NCBI RefSeq assembly: GCF_900142965.1
Contig: NZ_FRCQ01000034.1
Location: 1-64,000 of the forward strand
DNA: 64,000 nt
Reading direction: 5' to 3'
Origin: Rhizobacter sp. OV335
Lineage (GTDB): Bacteria > Pseudomonadota > Gammaproteobacteria > Burkholderiales > Burkholderiaceae_C
Position numbers and translations under genes: made by a program. Shown piece after piece: positions 36,761 through 44,817 of this stretch. The number at the start of each line of letters is the position of its first letter. Positions within the stretch are counted from its first letter, which is position 1. The notes beneath the pieces were generated by a model, which had not been told where the DNA came from, made no database searches, and saw nothing but the letters and a program-made list of their open reading frames with translations.

Positions 36761-38838
36761 ATCCGCTGATCCGACAAGTCCAGGGCTGGCTCGGCCCGCA
36801 TGCCAAGGCGATCAAGGCGCTGATGGCGCCGGTCTTCATCATCATGGTGCTGTCCATGATGGTGCTGCCGCTGCCGGCCTTCGCGCTCGACCTGCTGTTC
36901 ACCTTCAACATCGCGATGGCGCTGATGGTGATGATGGTCGCGGCCTACATGGTGCGGCCGCTCGATTTCTCGGCCTTCCCGACGGTGATCCTGCTGACGA
37001 CGCTGCTGCGGCTGTCGCTGAACATCGCCTCGACCCGCGTCGTGCTGCTGCAGGGCCACACCGGCCCGGGCGCGGCCGGCAAGGTGATCGAATCCTTCGG
37101 CCACTTCCTGATCGGCGGCAACTTCGCGGTCGGCCTGATCGTGTTCGCGATCCTGGTGGTGATCAACTTCGTCGTGGTGACCAAGGGTGCCGAGCGCATC
37201 GCCGAGGTCGGCGCGCGCTTTACGCTGGATGCGATGCCCGGCAAGCAGATGGCGATCGACGCCGACCTGAACGCCGGCCTGATCGACGAGAAGGAGGCCA
37301 AGCGCCGCCGCCTCGAAGTGGGCAACGAGGCAGAGTTCTTCGGCTCGATGGACGGTGCCAGCAAGTTCGTGCGCGGCGACGCGATGGCCGGCCTGCTGAT
37401 CCTGTTCATCAACATCATCGGCGGCTTCATCATCGGTGTGGCCCAGCACGACCTGTCGGCGTCGCAGGCGGCCGACAGCTACATCCTGCTGGCCATCGGC
37501 GATGCGTTGGTGGCCCAGGTGCCGGCGCTGCTGATCTCGGTGGCGGCGGCGATGGTGGTGTCGCGCGTCGGCAAGGAAGAAGACGTCGGCACGCAGGTCG
37601 CGAGCCAGGTCTTCAACTCGCCGCGCGTGCTGGCCATCACCGCCGGCGTGATCGGCCTGCTGGGCATCATCCCGGGCATGCCGCACCTGGTGTTCCTGCT
37701 GATCTCGGGCGCCATGGGCTATGCGGCGTGGTGGATGAACGAGCGCAACAAGCGCGTCAGGAACACGCCGCCACCGGCCGCGCCGGTGGCCGAACCGAAC
37801 GCCGAAGCCAGCTGGGACGACCTGCAGCCGGTCGACACGCTGGGCCTGGAAGTGGGCTACCGGCTGATCACGCTGGTCGACAAGAACCGCGAAGGCGACC
37901 TGCTGCAGCGCATCAAGGGCGTGCGGCGCAAGTTCGCGCAGGATGTGGGCTTCCTGCCGCCGCCGGTGCACATCCGCGACAACCTGGAGCTGAAGCCGAG
38001 CATGTACCGGCTGACGCTGCGTGGCGCGGTGGTCGGCGAGGGCGAGGCCTTCCCGGGCATGCTGCTCGCGATCAACCCGGGCGGCGCGACCACCCAGCTG
38101 ATCGGCACCCGCACCACCGACCCGGCCTTCGGCCTGCCTGCGGTGTGGATCGAGGAGCGCCAGCGCGAATCGGCGCAGATGAACGGCTTCACGGTGGTGG
38201 ACTGCTCCACCGTCGTGGCGACCCACCTGTCGCACCTGATGCAGCTGCATGCGGCCAAGCTGCTCGGCCGCGTCGAGACGCAGCAATTGGTGGAGCACGT
38301 GACCAAGCTGGCGCCGAAGCTGATGGAAGACGTGATCCCGAAGATGGTCGGCATCGCGAGCCTGCAGAAGGTGCTGCAGCTGCTGCTGGAAGAGGGCGTG
38401 CACATCCGTGACATGCGCTCGATCGTCGAGAGCCTGGCCGAGCATGCCGCGGTGGCGAGCGAGCCGGGCGAACTGGCGCGGCGCATCCGCATCAGCCTGG
38501 CGCCGGCCATCGTGCAGCAGATCTACGGCCCGGTGAAGGAGCTCGAGGTGATCGCGCTGGAGCCCGAGCTGGAACGCCTGGTGACGCAAGCGCTCAACTC
38601 GCCGCACGGCGCGGTGCTCGACCCGGGTGTGGCCGACACGCTGACGCGCAGCGCCGCCGTGTCGGCCAAGCGCCAGGAAGACCTGGGTCACCCGGCCTGT
38701 TTGCTGGTGCCGGACATGATCCGCGCGCCGATGGCGCGGCTCTTGAAGCGCGCCGCGCCGCGGCTGCGGGTGCTGGGGCACAGCGAGATTCCCGAGACGC
38801 ATTCGATCCGGATCGGGTCGATCATCGGGGCGAACTGA
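36757..38838 (+). CDS. flhA: flagellar export-gate protein FlhA
   Basis: A 693-residue FlhA, the nonameric ring of the export gate that docks substrate-chaperone complexes. The N-terminal half has about eight membrane helices (IIMVLSMMVLPLPAFALDLLFTFNIAMALMVMM and on). The FHIPEP-family cytoplasmic loop includes FPTVILLTTLLRLSLNIASTRVVLL and TLDAMPGKQMAIDADLNAGLI. The C-terminal domain has DVGFLPPPVHIRDNLELKP and ATHLSHLMQLHAAKLLGR. Complete and normal in length. Last gene of flhBA; a toxin-antitoxin-like pair follows. Confidence 0.96.
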   Translation: MNPLIRQVQGWLGPHAKAIKALMAPVFIIMVLSMMVLPLPAFALDLLFTFNIAMALMVMMVAAYMVRPLDFSAFPTVILLTTLLRLSLNIASTRVVLLQGHTGPGAAGKVIESFGHFLIGGNFAVGLIVFAILVVINFVVVTKGAERIAEVGARFTLDAMPGKQMAIDADLNAGLIDEKEAKRRRLEVGNEAEFFGSMDGASKFVRGDAMAGLLILFINIIGGFIIGVAQHDLSASQAADSYILLAIGDALVAQVPALLISVAAAMVVSRVGKEEDVGTQVASQVFNSPRVLAITAGVIGLLGIIPGMPHLVFLLISGAMGYAAWWMNERNKRVRNTPPPAAPVAEPNAEASWDDLQPVDTLGLEVGYRLITLVDKNREGDLLQRIKGVRRKFAQDVGFLPPPVHIRDNLELKPSMYRLTLRGAVVGEGEAFPGMLLAINPGGATTQLIGTRTTDPAFGLPAVWIEERQRESAQMNGFTVVDCSTVVATHLSHLMQLHAAKLLGRVETQQLVEHVTKLAPKLMEDVIPKMVGIASLQKVLQLLLEEGVHIRDMRSIVESLAEHAAVASEPGELARRIRISLAPAIVQQIYGPVKELEVIALEPELERLVTQALNSPHGAVLDPGVADTLTRSAAVSAKRQEDLGHPACLLVPDMIRAPMARLLKRAAPRLRVLGHSEIPETHSIRIGSIIGAN

Positions 38839-38850
38839 CGGTCTCTGTGG

Positions 38851-38890
38851 TGCTGTTGATTCGACAGCAATTGCTGTAAAATTGACAGCA
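38851..38890 (+). promoter_or_regulatory. autoregulatory promoter/operator of the MNT-HEPN pair
   Basis: ACAGCAATTGCTGT (38864-38877) is a perfect 14-bp palindrome, with further half-sites TGCTGT (38851-38856) and ACAGCA (38885-38890). TTGATT (38856-38861) and TAAAAT (38877-38882), 15 bases apart, make a plausible promoter with the palindrome in its spacer. The ATG at 38892 lies only nine bases after the -10 and no Shine-Dalgarno is visible, so the mRNA may be leaderless. The helix-turn-helix in the first gene is the likely binder. Confidence 0.65.
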
Positions 38891-38891
38891 A

Positions 38892-39548
38892 ATGAGCGAC
38901 ATCCTGACGGCCCTGTTCGGCGGCAAGACCAAGGCACGCATCCTCGAAGTGCTGCTGTCGAACCCCGACCAGACCTATCACTTGCGCGGCCTGGCCCAGG
39001 CGGCCGGCACGGATTCGGGCAACACCAGCAAGCTGCTGCGCGTGCTGGTCGACGGCGGGGTGGTGCGCGCGCTGCCGGACAGCCCTTCGATGCGTTACGC
39101 GATCAACCTGGATTCGCCGTTGGCCGAGCCGCTTCGCTCCCTGTTCGCTCGCGCGGGCTCGCTGATGGAGGACCTTCGTACCAGGGCGCAAACGCTGGCG
39201 GCCACCTACATTGCGGTCTTCGGGTCGCAGGCAGCAGGAACGGCAGACGCCCTCAGCGACGTGGACGTGCTGGTCGTCGGCGAGTTGAGCGCGGTGTCCG
39301 CCCAGGCCGCCTTCAAGCCGGTCGGTCGCCAGCACCACAAGAGCATCAACGTCGTGGTTGTGTCGCCTCCCGAACTGGCGCTCCAGTTGAGCGCGGGCAG
39401 TGCCTTCTGGTCCTCCGTTGCGGCGGGGGCCCGGGTTGACCTGAAGGGAACCTGGTCCGATGTTGCGAAGCGCGAAGCAGTTGCAGACACAGGCCTCGGC
39501 CTTCGTTCCCTGCCCGCAGGACAAGGCGGCGATCCGAGCGTGGATTGA
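38892..39548 (+). CDS. winged-helix nucleotidyltransferase (MNT antitoxin-like)
   Basis: A 218-residue protein. Residues about 1-80 form a winged helix-turn-helix (ARILEVLLSNPDQTYHLRGLAQAAGTDSGNTSKLLRVLVDGGVVRAL). Residues about 105-175 form a minimal nucleotidyltransferase with GSQAAGTADALSDVDVLVVG, the Gly-Ser and Asp-x-Asp motifs. The expected third acidic strand reads SINVVVVSPPEL and seems to lack its Asp. In MNT/HEPN systems such proteins neutralise a HEPN RNase by AMPylating or binding it. Start at 38892, immediately after the operator. It overlaps the HEPN gene by 89 bases. Inserted between flhA and flhF. Confidence 0.78.
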   Translation: MSDILTALFGGKTKARILEVLLSNPDQTYHLRGLAQAAGTDSGNTSKLLRVLVDGGVVRALPDSPSMRYAINLDSPLAEPLRSLFARAGSLMEDLRTRAQTLAATYIAVFGSQAAGTADALSDVDVLVVGELSAVSAQAAFKPVGRQHHKSINVVVVSPPELALQLSAGSAFWSSVAAGARVDLKGTWSDVAKREAVADTGLGLRSLPAGQGGDPSVD

Positions 39549-39909
39549 GGCGGCGAACGACAAGGTGGCGGATTCGGACAACCCCACCGTGTCGATTGGC
39601 ACCCGCTTTGAGGCGGCGTACGACGCCACGTTCTTCGTCGCGCTCGCCGTCCTGAATGCTTCCGGCTGGAAGCACCGGGCGATCGACGGGCATCATGCCT
39701 TCGTCCTTGAGGCGGCCTGTGAAGCGGTGGGAGCCGGCATCGCGTTGGCCGATCGACTGGATTCCGTCCGCGAAGTGCGGAACCAGAAGTACGCAGGAAT
39801 GGGGCGAACGACGGCCGATCTGCGCGATGCCAAGGCCGCATTCGAGGCGTTCTCCGCACTGGCCATCGACTGGCTGCAGACCCACCACGCGACGCTGCTG
39901 TCGCGATAG
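39460..39909 (+). CDS. HEPN-domain protein (putative toxin of the MNT-HEPN pair)
   Basis: A 149-residue, helical protein with the four-helix HEPN pattern (AAYDATFFVALAVLNASGWKHRAIDGHHAFVLEAACEAV). The helix-4 motif reads REVRNQKYAGMGR: the Arg-Asn of an R-x4-6-H RNase motif is present but the His is not in the usual place. It resembles the SAV_6107-type HEPN group, from memory. The start lies deep inside the preceding nucleotidyltransferase gene, the usual coupling for these pairs. Whether it is an active RNase is open. Confidence 0.72.
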   Translation: MLRSAKQLQTQASAFVPCPQDKAAIRAWIEAANDKVADSDNPTVSIGTRFEAAYDATFFVALAVLNASGWKHRAIDGHHAFVLEAACEAVGAGIALADRLDSVREVRNQKYAGMGRTTADLRDAKAAFEAFSALAIDWLQTHHATLLSR

Positions 39910-39927
39910 CGCAGCAGAACAAGGGGT

Positions 39928-39996
39928 CTTTCCCCCCTCTCATCCTCCTCAAGTTTCCGCCCCACCCCGGAACAATGACGGCACGCATCCACCGCG
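39928..39996 (+). promoter_or_regulatory. conserved block B upstream of flhF
   Basis: CTTTCCCCCCTCT, CCTCCTCAAGTTTCC and CCCACCCCGGAACAATGACGG repeat the block found before flhB with few changes over about 65 bases. Here it lies about 170 bases before flhF and eight bases before the leader open frame at 40004. Two copies at the heads of flhBA and flhF-flhG-fliA argue for a shared regulator of early flagellar operons. The regulator is unknown. Confidence 0.6.
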
Positions 39997-40003
39997 TCCG
40001 TCC

Positions 40004-40168
40004 ATGACCTCTGCCTTCCTGTCCACCGCCGTGCCCCCTCGGCACGAAACATCCCAAATGAAGGGATTTACGGTGGCTCATCGCCAGACCATGAACGGCT
40101 GCGCGCTCACACACTGGATGCCATTGCTTGCCACTGGTTCCTGCTCGATCTCCTGGAGCTCCCGATGA
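40004..40168 (+). CDS. possible leader peptide gene upstream of flhF
   Basis: A 54-codon open frame begins with ATG 40004 just after block B and ends with a TGA (40166-40168) that overlaps the flhF start (ATGA). The peptide (MTSAFLSTAVPPRHETSQ...) has no recognisable domain. Its DNA can form two small hairpins: GTGCC/GGCAC at 40031-40045 and ATCCC/GGGAT at 40051-40067. The precise coupling to flhF suggests a translated leader. It could equally be chance, as codon usage looks unlike that of the neighbours. Confidence 0.35.
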   Translation: MTSAFLSTAVPPRHETSQMKGFTVAHRQTMNGCALTHWMPLLATGSCSISWSSR

Positions 40169-41856
40169 ACGTCAAACGCTTCACCGCCCGCACTTCGCGC
40201 GACGCCCTGACCCTGGTCCGCCAGGCTTTCGGCGAAGACGCCGTCGTGCTCTCGACCAAGCCCTGCGCCGAAGGCGTCGAGGTGCTGGCCATGGCGCCGG
40301 AAAGCGTTCAACAGATCGAGCGCCTGTCGGCCGCCGGTCCGATCCCGCCGTCGCCGCCGGTCGCGAAGCGCGCCGCCGCGCCCCGCGCCCAGCCCGCCCG
40401 CCAAGCCCCCGCTCCGCAACCGGCACCGGCCCCCGCGATGGAAGTCAACGACGACGTCGCCCGCCTGTCGATGAGCACGCTGTCGTTCCAGGATTACGTG
40501 CGTGAGCGCATGCTCAAGCGCCGCCAGGCCGCCCTGCAGCATGGCCGCGACAACGAACCCAGCTTCATGCCCGACGACGAGCCGTCGCTGCCGACCGCGC
40601 TCGAGCAGCGCCTGGCCGAACGGCAGGCGATGCACCCGGCGCCGGTGCAGCACGCGCCGATGCAGGCCGTCGGTGGCCGCAGCCCCGCGCTGCGCGAACC
40701 GCCGGTGCTGCGCGAGGAAATCCGCGTGCAGCAACAGCAGGCCGCCGCCGCGGCCGCCCAGGCGCATGCCCAGGCTCAAGCGCATGCACAGGCGCTGGCC
40801 GATGCACGTGCCCAGGCCCTGGCACAGCAACACACCCCCGCCCCGGTGCCCGCCGCGCCGGTCGTCTCGCTCGCCGATGCCCGCTCCAACGGCAACGCCA
40901 CGGCGCGCCGCGACCAGCAGGACATGATGAACGAGCTGCGCTCGATGAAGGGCCTGATCGAAGAGCGCTTCGGCGCGCTGGCCTTCATGGAAAAGCTGCA
41001 GCGCCAGCCCGCCCAGGCGATGCTGATCCAGAAGCTGCTCGACAGCGGCTTCTCGCCGGCGCTGATCCGCAAGCTGGCCGAAAGCCTGCCGAACGACGTG
41101 AGCGACGAGACCGCGTGGGCCGCCAACATCCTCGAGCGCAACCTGATCACCGGCGAGAACGACGCCGCGCTCGAAGACCAGGGCGGCGTCTACGCGCTGA
41201 TCGGCTCCACCGGCGTCGGCAAGACGACCAGCGCCGCCAAGATCGCCGCCGCGTTCGCCACCAAGCACGGCGCCGCCAACCTCGGCCTGATCACGCTCGA
41301 CGCCTATCGCGTCGGCGCCCACGAACAACTGCGCGCCTATGGCCGCATCCTCGGCGTGCCGGTGCACACCGCGCACGACCGCGCGTCGCTCGAAGACCTG
41401 CTGGAGCTGCTGGCCGCCAAGAAGATGGTGCTGATCGACACCGCCGGCATGGCCCAGCGCGACAGCCGCACCCGCGAACTGCTCGACATGCTGGCCCACC
41501 GCTCGATCCAGAAGCTGCTGGTCGTCAACGCCGCCGCGCAGGGCGAGACCATCGAGGACGTGATGGTGTCGTACCGCGCCGCCGCCTGCAAAGGCATCGT
41601 GCTGTCGAAGCTCGACGAAGCCGTCAAGCTGGCCCCGGCGCTCGACGCGCTGATCCGCCACAAGCTGAAGGTCGTCGGCGTCGCCAACGGCCAGCGCGTC
41701 CCCGAAGACTGGCACCGCCTGTCGGCCCACGCGCTGGTGCATCGCGCGCTGCGGGCCAACACCGGCACCGCCTACCGCATGGATGCCGACGACGTGAACC
41801 TGATCTTCACGGCGCGCCAGCCGGCGCTGCGCACGCGCGGCTCGCTGCACGCCTGA
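40165..41856 (+). CDS. flhF: flagellar SRP-like GTPase FlhF
   Basis: A 563-residue FlhF, the SRP-family GTPase that sets polar flagellar position and number. The N-terminal B domain starts MNVKRFTARTSRDALTLVRQAFGEDAVVLSTKP. A long Ala/Gln/Pro linker (about residues 60-250) follows. The NG GTPase domain has P-loop LIGSTGVGKTTSAAK (about residues 346-360), TLDAYRVGAHEQL, DTAG and SKLDEA. Start overlaps the stop of a possible leader peptide. It precedes the FlhG-like gene, its usual partner. Confidence 0.94.
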   Translation: MNVKRFTARTSRDALTLVRQAFGEDAVVLSTKPCAEGVEVLAMAPESVQQIERLSAAGPIPPSPPVAKRAAAPRAQPARQAPAPQPAPAPAMEVNDDVARLSMSTLSFQDYVRERMLKRRQAALQHGRDNEPSFMPDDEPSLPTALEQRLAERQAMHPAPVQHAPMQAVGGRSPALREPPVLREEIRVQQQQAAAAAAQAHAQAQAHAQALADARAQALAQQHTPAPVPAAPVVSLADARSNGNATARRDQQDMMNELRSMKGLIEERFGALAFMEKLQRQPAQAMLIQKLLDSGFSPALIRKLAESLPNDVSDETAWAANILERNLITGENDAALEDQGGVYALIGSTGVGKTTSAAKIAAAFATKHGAANLGLITLDAYRVGAHEQLRAYGRILGVPVHTAHDRASLEDLLELLAAKKMVLIDTAGMAQRDSRTRELLDMLAHRSIQKLLVVNAAAQGETIEDVMVSYRAAACKGIVLSKLDEAVKLAPALDALIRHKLKVVGVANGQRVPEDWHRLSAHALVHRALRANTGTAYRMDADDVNLIFTARQPALRTRGSLHA

Positions 41857-41910
41857 TCGATCGTTTTCGATCAAACAAGAACAGCCCCCTCGACTCGTCC
41901 TCAGCGCCCC

Positions 41911-42705
41911 ATGCACGACGCCTTCGACTCCTCGTTCCCGCAAGACCAGGCCCACGGCCTGCGCCAGCTGTTCGGCCAGACGCGCGTGCGTTTCGTGCCG
42001 GTGGTGGCCAACCCGAACATGGCGTTCGGCGGCGTGATGCTGGAGCGCCTGTGCACCGCCTTCGGCGAGCTCGGCGCGCACGTGCTGGTGATCGACGCCT
42101 CGGACCGCGCGCCGGCCCCGGCCGAGCTGACGGCCGTCGGGCTGACCGGCTGTGTCGAGCCGCTGTCGCACCAGGTGTCGTACCTCGCCGCGCGCGGCCT
42201 GCCGATCCGCTACGTGGATGCGCATGGCAGCACCGCCAACTTCCTGCACGCCGCGGCCGATGCCGCGCCGCATGCCGACGTGGTGCTGGTGCATGCCACC
42301 GAGACCGACCTGTGCCGTTTGTTCATGCGCAGCGAGGCCCGCCCGCTGCTGCTGGCCGACGACCGCCCGGCCAGCGTGACCCATGCCTATGCCGCGATGA
42401 AGCTGCTGACGCAGCGCGCCGGCCTGATGGTGCACGACCTGCTGCTCGGCGCCGCCCCCCATTCGCCGCGCGCCGAACGCATCGCGCAGCAGATCGCTTC
42501 CTGTGCCGATGGCTTCCTGGGCGCCGTGCTGCGCGACTGGATGCACGTCGATCCCGCGTCCGACGTCAATGACCCGCCCACCCCGGCCCTGCGCCGCTGG
42601 GCCCGTGACGTGCTGCAGCCTGTCGCCGCCGACGTTGCGCACGCCGCCGCGTACCCCACCGCATTCCCGGCCTATCGCGATTTCCCGCAGCAGGCCCTGA
42701 ACTGA
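41911..42705 (+). CDS. FlhG-like (MinD-family) flagellar number regulator, degenerate P-loop
   Basis: A 264-residue protein in the exact place of flhG, between flhF and fliA. The fold order is MinD-like: VRFVPVVANPNMAFGGVMLERLCTAFGELGAHVLVIDAS, later ADVVLVHATETD and RPASVTHAYAAMKLLTQRAGLMVHDLLLG. The Walker A position, normally KGGVGKT, reads NPNMAFGGVML, without the Lys residues and Thr needed to bind ATP. FlhG normally activates FlhF GTPase and limits flagellar number; here it may act without ATP switching. No symbol is given because orthology rests mainly on position. Confidence 0.75.
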   Translation: MHDAFDSSFPQDQAHGLRQLFGQTRVRFVPVVANPNMAFGGVMLERLCTAFGELGAHVLVIDASDRAPAPAELTAVGLTGCVEPLSHQVSYLAARGLPIRYVDAHGSTANFLHAAADAAPHADVVLVHATETDLCRLFMRSEARPLLLADDRPASVTHAYAAMKLLTQRAGLMVHDLLLGAAPHSPRAERIAQQIASCADGFLGAVLRDWMHVDPASDVNDPPTPALRRWARDVLQPVAADVAHAAAYPTAFPAYRDFPQQALN

Positions 42706-42725
42706 ATTCCCCCGGAGCTGACCCC

Positions 42726-43439
42726 ATGTATACCGCCAAAGGCCAACTCGACGTCAACTCGATGCTCAAGCAGTACAGCTCGCTGGTGCGGCGCCTCGCC
42801 CACCAGATGATCGCGAAGCTGCCTGCCAACGTCGAGATCGACGACCTGATCCAGGTCGGCATGATCGGGCTGACCGACGCGCTGAGCCGTTTCGACGCGG
42901 CGCAAGGCGTGCAGTTCGAGACCTTCGCGACGCAGCGCATCCGCGGCGCGATGCTCGACGAGCTGCGCGGCAACGACTACCTGTCGCGCGGCACGCGCAA
43001 GCAGCAGCGCACGATCGAATCGGCGGTGCACAAGCTCGAGCAGAAGCTCGGCCGTGCGCCTGCCGAAAGCGAGATCGCCCGCGAGATGGGCATCACGCTG
43101 CCCGAATACCAGGAACTCCTTGGCAAGGTGCGCGGCACCCAGCTGGTCTATCTGGAAGACATGTCGGGCGACGATGGCGACAATGACTTCCTCGACCGGC
43201 ACGTGGCCGACGAAGGGATCAACCCGCTCGCGCAGCTGCAGGACCAGCGCATGCGCCAGGCCCTGGTCGACGGCATCAAGACGTTGCCGGAGCGCGAGCA
43301 GTACGTGATGAGCATGTACTACGAGCACGACATGAACCTGAAGGAAATCGCGGCCGTGCTGAAGGTGACCGAATCGCGCGTCTGCCAGCTGCACAGCCAG
43401 TCCATCGCCCGCTTGCGCGTCAAGCTGCGCGAGTGGTGA
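42726..43439 (+). CDS. fliA: RNA polymerase sigma-28 factor FliA
   Basis: A 237-residue FliA, the sigma factor for late flagellar and chemotaxis genes. Region 2: YSSLVRRLAHQMIAKLPANVEIDDLIQVGMIGLTDALSRFD, then FETFATQRIRGAMLDELR. Region 3 covers about residues 90-150. Region 4 is LPEREQYVMSMYYEHDMNLKEIAAVLKVTESRVCQLHSQSIARLR. It is held by FlgM, whose gene and sigma-28 promoter lie at 47.3-47.7 kb. It starts 20 bases after the FlhG-like gene. Confidence 0.96.
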   Translation: MYTAKGQLDVNSMLKQYSSLVRRLAHQMIAKLPANVEIDDLIQVGMIGLTDALSRFDAAQGVQFETFATQRIRGAMLDELRGNDYLSRGTRKQQRTIESAVHKLEQKLGRAPAESEIAREMGITLPEYQELLGKVRGTQLVYLEDMSGDDGDNDFLDRHVADEGINPLAQLQDQRMRQALVDGIKTLPEREQYVMSMYYEHDMNLKEIAAVLKVTESRVCQLHSQSIARLRVKLREW

Positions 43440-43458
43440 TCACAGAGACCGAGACGCC

Positions 43459-44817
43459 ATGTTTGCAATGTTCAGGAAGGGACGCGAGCAGTCGCCCAAC
43501 GCGCCGGTCGAGCCCGCGGTGACTGCAGCAGCCGGCGAGCCCGACCTGCGGGCCGCGGTGCAGTCGATCGGCAAGCAGGCGTCGAGCGTCGGCCGTGATG
43601 CCGCCGAGGTGCGCGGGCTGCTCGACGACGCCAGCAAGGTGTCGGCCCGCCAGGCGCAGGCCGTCGTCGCGCTGGCCGGCCAGCTGGGCGAGGTCACGCG
43701 GGCGCAGCAGGCGATCGGCGATGTCACGGCCGGCAGCCTCGATGCGGTCGGGCGTGCGCGCGAGGCGGTCGAAGCGGTCGGCACCGAGGTGGCCGGTATC
43801 GTCGACACGCTGCGCGAGGTGGCTGCGGCCGCCAGCGAGATCACGCAGATCGCGCTGCAGACGCGGCTGGTGGCGTTCAACGCCTCGGTCGAAGCCAAGC
43901 GCGCCGGCGAGGCCGGGCGCGGTTTCGGCGTGGTGGCCGATGCGGTGAAGGACCTGGCTTCGAAGGTCGAGGGCTCGTCGAAGGCGATCATGAGCACCGT
44001 GGGCGTGCTCGATACGCGCATCGAGGCCTTGTCGCGCGAGATCCAGGCCAAGCCGGGCGAAATCAGTCAAGGCGGTTTCCACAAGGCGCTGGCCGATGTG
44101 GAGGCCGGGGTCGCGAGCATCACTGCCGCGGCGACGCAAAGCCGCGAGATCTGCGGCGGCGTCAACCTGCAGATGGGCGCGATGCAGTCGGAGATCCAGC
44201 AGACCACCGCGGCGCTCGACAACGCGATGCGCCGCAGCGAGGCCTTCCTGAAGGTGTCGGAGCACCTGATCGAGCTGGTGGCCGAATGCGGCATCGAGAC
44301 CGAGGACACGCCGTTCATCCAGGCCGCGATGGAAGCGGCCGCGCAGATCGGCAAGCTGCTCGAGGATTCGCTGCGCACTCGCACGATCTCGCCGTCCGAC
44401 CTGTTCGACGAAGCCTACCGGCCGTTGCCGGGCACCAACCCGGCGCAGCACGCGACCAAGTTCATCGAGCTGGCGGACAGGCTGTTCCCGCAGGTGCAGG
44501 AGCGCGTGCTGACGCTGAGCCCGAAGGTGGTGTTCTGCATCGCGGTCGACCGCAACGGCTACGTGGCGACGCACAACAAGAAGTACTGCCACCCGCAGCG
44601 CGGCGACCTGGCCTGGGACACGGTCAACAGCCGCTACCGCCGCATCTTCAACGACCGCACCGGGCTCGCTTCCGCGCGCAACCAGCGCCCGTTCCTGCTG
44701 CAGACCTACCGCCGCGACATGGGCGGCGGGCAATTCGTGCTGCTGAAGGAAGCCGCCGCACCGATCACGGTGCAGGGGCGGCATTGGGGTGGCGTGCGGG
44801 TGGCGTTCAGTTTTTGA
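43459..44817 (+). CDS. soluble methyl-accepting chemotaxis-like receptor
   Basis: A 452-residue protein with no membrane helix. The receptor signalling hairpin lies at about residues 90-190: EITQIALQTRLVAFNASVEAKRAGEAGRGFGVVADAVKDLASK, the contact tip for CheA/CheW. The C-terminal 150 residues form a sensory domain (FPQVQERVLTLSPKVVFCIAVDRNGYVATHNKKYCHPQ, then RIFNDRTGLASARNQRPFLLQTYRRDMGGGQFVLLKE) resembling Cache-like domains placed C-terminally. It probably senses a cytoplasmic signal. It follows fliA by 19 bases. Its last 11 bases overlap the convergent orphan gene C. Confidence 0.88.
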   Translation: MFAMFRKGREQSPNAPVEPAVTAAAGEPDLRAAVQSIGKQASSVGRDAAEVRGLLDDASKVSARQAQAVVALAGQLGEVTRAQQAIGDVTAGSLDAVGRAREAVEAVGTEVAGIVDTLREVAAAASEITQIALQTRLVAFNASVEAKRAGEAGRGFGVVADAVKDLASKVEGSSKAIMSTVGVLDTRIEALSREIQAKPGEISQGGFHKALADVEAGVASITAAATQSREICGGVNLQMGAMQSEIQQTTAALDNAMRRSEAFLKVSEHLIELVAECGIETEDTPFIQAAMEAAAQIGKLLEDSLRTRTISPSDLFDEAYRPLPGTNPAQHATKFIELADRLFPQVQERVLTLSPKVVFCIAVDRNGYVATHNKKYCHPQRGDLAWDTVNSRYRRIFNDRTGLASARNQRPFLLQTYRRDMGGGQFVLLKEAAAPITVQGRHWGGVRVAFSF

